A stretch of 64,000 nt of DNA from a virus. The notes beneath the pieces were generated by a model, which saw only the letters and a program-made list of their open reading frames with translations, had not been told where the DNA came from and ran no database searches. The translations under genes and the position numbers were made by a program. Each line of letters begins with the position of its first letter. Positions within the stretch are counted from its first letter, which is position 1. The DNA lies in the IMG/VR virus record IMGVR_UViG_3300027899_000001, positions 186,001 to 250,000 of that record. One strand, written 5' to 3'. Shown here piece by piece: positions 60,501-64,000 of the stretch.

Positions 60501-62653
60501 TGTTCTAATTTACTATTAGTTGCTTGACTTACTTTAGGTTGTTTTAAAAGATCGCCTTCTATTTTATTATTTAATATAGTTGATGGTGTTGCTTCTATTA
60601 TTCTAGTTGTAGGTATTGTTTTTGTTCTAACATTTGGTGTTTCCATTTTAATTGCTGCGCCATCTGCAATTTCATTAGACAAACCTGTTGATGATTTTTG
60701 TAATTTCATTCCGCCATCTACATTTTCTGATAAATGATCAGATGCTTTTCCTCTAGTAACACCTGATCCTTCTGTAGTTGAAGATAAACGTTCAGACGCT
60801 TTTCCTTCATTTAAAGCAGAACCTTCTGTATTTGAATCTAAACGTTCTGATGATGTTCCACGATTAATATCAGATACTAATGATTGATCATTTAGATTAC
60901 TTGATGCAGTTCCTCTTAACATTGTTGGTTCTTCATTTAAATTTCCTGATACTGCATTAGGAGCTACATGAGGTATACCCGCATTATTATCTAATGGTCT
61001 ATTAGTAGATGATAATAAAGATTGCTCGATTACTGCAGCTCTATATTGAGCAGCGCCTTCAACACTTTTAAGTATATTGATTTCACCTTGTCCAGTTAAA
61101 TTTGTAGCCATAGAATAATCTTTTATTTTTTCCCAAACTCCTTTTTCATTTAATACAATATTTGCAGCTTCTATTAATGCTATTGTATTTTCATCTGTTG
61201 CATCTGATTTAGAAATTTTAGAAAGTTCAGTTATAAATTGTCTCATTATCATATCTGTTTGAATGGGCTGTTCAAGACGAGAAGACGGCGCATTATTATA
61301 TTCATTCGCTACTTCATTTATTCCTTTTCTAATTAAACCTAATGCAGAAACTATGTTTTTTGATTGAAGAGCTGTTGTAATTTCTGTTAAAGAAACTCCT
61401 AAATTTGGAATCGTTGTTATTTTTGCTTTATCAATAATTTTCTTTACAAAATTTGTTCCTAATGCTTTTCCTATATCAATTGCGTTACCCACCCATGTTT
61501 CTGGTCTTACAGCATCTTGATTTTCTGGAATTCTATCATTATATGCATTACTTTGAGTATATCTTGTATCGCCTGTAGTATTTTGATTTATTCTTTCATT
61601 ATATGGTCTCCCAGATTTATGTTGAGTTAAAGGACTTCCAGGATCTCTATCTTGTGCTAATTGTAGAGCTACGGGATATTGATACGCATTTATAGGATTT
61701 TCACTTAGTGTTGAAATTTCATCCTTTGATCTATTAACACCATTTAATTTTCTATCACTTAAAAACATATGTTTAAATACAGGATATGTTTGTAATTCTT
61801 TAATGTTACCAATTTTAACTCCAAATTTTATAGCACCGGGTGTTGGATCGCCTGCAATTGTTAAACCATTTAAATGTTCATATGTTACATCTGTAATATC
61901 AAACTCGCACATTTCACACGTAATTTCCCATGTAGGTAATATATCATCAAGTATAGTTAAAAATAAAGGTGAATCTGATGCAGCACTTTTTAAATTATCT
62001 CCGTATCCAGAAGCTGTTGCACTTTCTGATAATTTAGCTAAATGAAAAGTTCTAAATTCACTAAGATAAATTTTTAATGTAAAATATCTCATCATATCAG
62101 GAAGAACCCATCTTTGATAAACATCATCCCAAGCAATTTTTTTATAAAGATTCATTAAATAACTCATTCTTCCATCTAATCCTTCAAGACATGTGATATT
62201 TATTCTTTTATCATTAAGAATTCTTTGGCCTTTAGTAGGATCAACTTTTAACAATTCGTTAACACCATCAATTGATTGAAAATAATAAGGAAAATCATAT
62301 TGTAAATTTTCAAATTTTAATATAAATTCTCTTAACATTTCAGCACGTGTTGGTTCATTAGCATTTTCTAAATACGAAACAGCAGAATAAGAATTTTCAG
62401 GAGTAAAAGAGCTATAAACAGAATTTCCAGTAAATCCACCAATAGTTTTAAGTGTATCTGCAATAAAAAATAAAGGATGTGGCATTACATCATATAATGC
62501 ACTGTTAGATGCACTATTATAATTTACATCTGATTGAGATCCGAATATTAATTTAAAAGAATAGTATGTTGGTTCATCAAAACGTTTTGATAAAGTATAT
62601 TTTTCAGCTATCTTTGGAGATGCGCCTCTAAATTGATTATACATAGTTTTCAT
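60497..62653 (-). CDS. Baseplate hub or tail-tube-initiation-like protein (718 aa)
   Basis: Residues about 30-320 form a globular domain with YFTLKIYLSEFRTFHL and LPTWEITCEMCEFDITDV, which resembles the tube-like fold of gp48/gp54 or tube-initiator proteins (inference). The middle is helical. The C-terminal region (about residues 580-655) holds four to five imperfect repeats of about 19 residues built around Ser-x-x-Leu, e.g. GKASERLSSTTEGSG and GKASDHLSENVDGG, probably flexible. It sits directly downstream of the gp27-like hub gene (eight-base gap). Confidence 0.6.
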   Translation of the reverse strand: MKTMYNQFRGASPKIAEKYTLSKRFDEPTYYSFKLIFGSQSDVNYNSASNSALYDVMPHPLFFIADTLKTIGGFTGNSVYSSFTPENSYSAVSYLENANEPTRAEMLREFILKFENLQYDFPYYFQSIDGVNELLKVDPTKGQRILNDKRINITCLEGLDGRMSYLMNLYKKIAWDDVYQRWVLPDMMRYFTLKIYLSEFRTFHLAKLSESATASGYGDNLKSAASDSPLFLTILDDILPTWEITCEMCEFDITDVTYEHLNGLTIAGDPTPGAIKFGVKIGNIKELQTYPVFKHMFLSDRKLNGVNRSKDEISTLSENPINAYQYPVALQLAQDRDPGSPLTQHKSGRPYNERINQNTTGDTRYTQSNAYNDRIPENQDAVRPETWVGNAIDIGKALGTNFVKKIIDKAKITTIPNLGVSLTEITTALQSKNIVSALGLIRKGINEVANEYNNAPSSRLEQPIQTDMIMRQFITELSKISKSDATDENTIALIEAANIVLNEKGVWEKIKDYSMATNLTGQGEINILKSVEGAAQYRAAVIEQSLLSSTNRPLDNNAGIPHVAPNAVSGNLNEEPTMLRGTASSNLNDQSLVSDINRGTSSERLDSNTEGSALNEGKASERLSSTTEGSGVTRGKASDHLSENVDGGMKLQKSSTGLSNEIADGAAIKMETPNVRTKTIPTTRIIEATPSTILNNKIEGDLLKQPKVSQATNSKLEQ

Positions 62654-62661
62654 ATCTTCTT

Positions 62662-64000
62662 CTAAATTTTTGTTTTATTAACTGCTTGCACGGGTAAAGG
62701 TGGTGGCCATTCTCTTCTTGTTAAAATAAATTCTTGTGTAAAATTACTAAAACTAATTTCATCACTTTTGCTAGTACTACTCCATGATAAAACAAAACCT
62801 TTAACAATGTACCATCCACTATAAAATCTATCTAACATATCATTAAACTCTGCGTCAGGATTTATTTTCATATTTTCAATAGAATCTACTTTAATTATAG
62901 CCATAGGTAATTTATCTCCTCGTATTATATTAAAATTATTTCCATTAACTTCTACATGTACATTTAATTTATCAAGTTCTTTGTTATTAATTAAATTTTG
63001 AACTTTAGCAAGCTGATAACTCTTATGATGATTTCCTGTCCATTGTAAATTATCATTATCAGGATTACTAATAGTATATTGTACTCCTAACCAAGGATAT
63101 TTTTCATAAATATCTGTATAACTATAATTAGCACGTTTTAAATCTTTAGTATTAGTAGAAGCATCAAATTTAGCGCGGCCTCTTAATAAAATCATTTTAT
63201 TTGATTTATCTTCATCATATGTAGGTTCTACTGTTATTGCCCAATAATTTTTATTTTTTTCCGTTTTTGGATTTTCATATACATCTTTATTATGTTCAAA
63301 CATCTCACATGTCATTTTTGTTCCAATTTGAAATGTTATATTTGATGATTTATTTATTGGTCTCCAAGTTATAATATAAAAGGGCGTAGTTCTAAAACTT
63401 AAATAATTTGAAAAAACTTTTACCATTGGCCTAGTTTTTTCTTCTTCTGTATTAGCACCATAATTCCAGTTTTTATCAAAATTTGAAATTAACGCCGCAA
63501 CATCTACTTCTGATTCTGCTGACATTAATTGTTTATTAAGATTAATAAAATTTAGATTATAATACACGTCTATCCAACATGCGTAAAAAGATTTATTATC
63601 TCTCCATGCTCTTTCAATTAAATTATTAATAAAAATATCTCCTGCTATATTAGCTTTGAGCCAAATTTGTTTATCATTAGTATCATCTTCATTAGATGAA
63701 AATCCTAATTTATATCTTTTTGCAAAATCTTTAGCTGCTTCAAGTGTAGTTCCTTCAAAATGATAGTCATTTTTTTGACTTTTAAGTCCTGGAATAAATA
63801 ATTCTCCATAAAAAGACATTCTAATTAGTTCTTTTCTTTCAGTTGAAGTTGGTAATACATGTACTCCAGTAATAACATAATCATTGCGAATAATTTTTAA
63901 TGTATCTGTTTTATTACGTATAGCAACTGAAATTATATCTCCATCTTTTGGCATTTCTTTTGCTAAAAATAATTGACTTATAAATGCACAATCTAATGAA
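62662..64000 (-). CDS. Baseplate hub protein, gp27-like, 5' end cut by window edge
   Basis: The frame is open to base 64000. An ATG at 63954 is possible, but translation upstream of it (SLDCAFISQLFLAKE) continues smoothly, so the real start is probably outside the window. gp27/GpD-like features are TTLEAAKDFAKRYKLGF, then NLIERAWRDNKSFYACWIDV and YYNLNFINLNKQL, i.e. the hub pattern of a short lookup helix and Trp-rich strand. The C-terminus ends with WPPPLPVQAVNKTKI. gp27 forms the hub ring that holds the spike, encoded 4 kb further on. Good but not certain call. Confidence 0.7.
   Translation of the reverse strand, partial: SLDCAFISQLFLAKEMPKDGDIISVAIRNKTDTLKIIRNDYVITGVHVLPTSTERKELIRMSFYGELFIPGLKSQKNDYHFEGTTLEAAKDFAKRYKLGFSSNEDDTNDKQIWLKANIAGDIFINNLIERAWRDNKSFYACWIDVYYNLNFINLNKQLMSAESEVDVAALISNFDKNWNYGANTEEEKTRPMVKVFSNYLSFRTTPFYIITWRPINKSSNITFQIGTKMTCEMFEHNKDVYENPKTEKNKNYWAITVEPTYDEDKSNKMILLRGRAKFDASTNTKDLKRANYSYTDIYEKYPWLGVQYTISNPDNDNLQWTGNHHKSYQLAKVQNLINNKELDKLNVHVEVNGNNFNIIRGDKLPMAIIKVDSIENMKINPDAEFNDMLDRFYSGWYIVKGFVLSWSSTSKSDEISFSNFTQEFILTRREWPPPLPVQAVNKTKI

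Noticed and set aside
63954-64000. ATG at 63954 as the true start of the hub gene
   Set aside because: The frame remains open to the window edge with a plausible sequence upstream, so the gene is more likely truncated by the window.

Overview
The window is a fragment of a large, AT-rich genome of a tailed phage with a contractile, T4-type baseplate. The evidence is a dense set of virion genes: a gp25-like and a gp6/J-like baseplate wedge protein, a gp5-like spike, a gp27-like hub and a series of giant fibre/adhesin proteins. Two free-standing homing endonucleases, many 1-4 bp gene overlaps and almost no non-coding DNA fit this. Both ends of the window cut through genes. No tRNA, integrase, insertion sequence or CRISPR array was seen. 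The host cannot be proven. PKD-like/LRR adhesin modules and the scarcity of Shine-Dalgarno sites would suit a Bacteroidota host, but that is inference.

Layout. (1) 1-32556, minus strand: fibre/adhesin region. It runs from a collagen-like protein (1751 aa), through a 5002-aa protein of 12 PKD-like+LRR modules and a 1341-aa repeat fibre, to four further structural proteins. (2) 32557-32697: divergent promoter region. (3) 32698-33915, plus: a protein of about four S1-like domains, then a terminator. (4) 33974-49436, plus: baseplate wedge/neck region (amidoligase-like protein, possible neck protein, gp25-like, gp6-like, large wedge proteins) with small non-structural genes interleaved. (5) 49437-51990, minus: a compact cassette of five overlapping genes that share an N-terminal tag, the first split by a frameshift. 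(6) 52159-52596, plus: small heat-shock protein with a strong Shine-Dalgarno site. (7) 52706-53554, plus: HNH homing endonuclease. (8) 53549-64000, minus: baseplate hub/spike region (gp27-like hub, 718-aa tube/hub protein, gp5-like spike, 1150-aa membrane-segment protein) with two ankyrin proteins, an HExxH metallopeptidase and a 2H phosphoesterase inserted.

The most striking feature is a tag, consensus INEKFxEESDPIxDMGIG, normally after a short MKxVREH- or RKW-type leader. It occurs 16 times in 11 proteins of very different content. Two more proteins (2H phosphoesterase, metallopeptidase) carry only the leader half. The leader always ends in [ILV]-x-E, the cleavage rule of T4 prohead protease gp21, and it resembles the T4 capsid-targeting sequence. 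My main hypothesis is that this is a modular cargo system: the tag directs accessory proteins (ankyrin, LRR-like, zinc-finger, peptidase, phosphoesterase, unknown) into the virion for co-injection. Proteins with internal tags would be cut into several pieces. This is inference from sequence.

Regulation. A 13-bp element, TATATAAAATAAA, lies just upstream of genes on both strands, usually right behind a terminator hairpin whose arms contain AAGGGAG or AAAGGAG. It is a good candidate for the late promoter of this phage.
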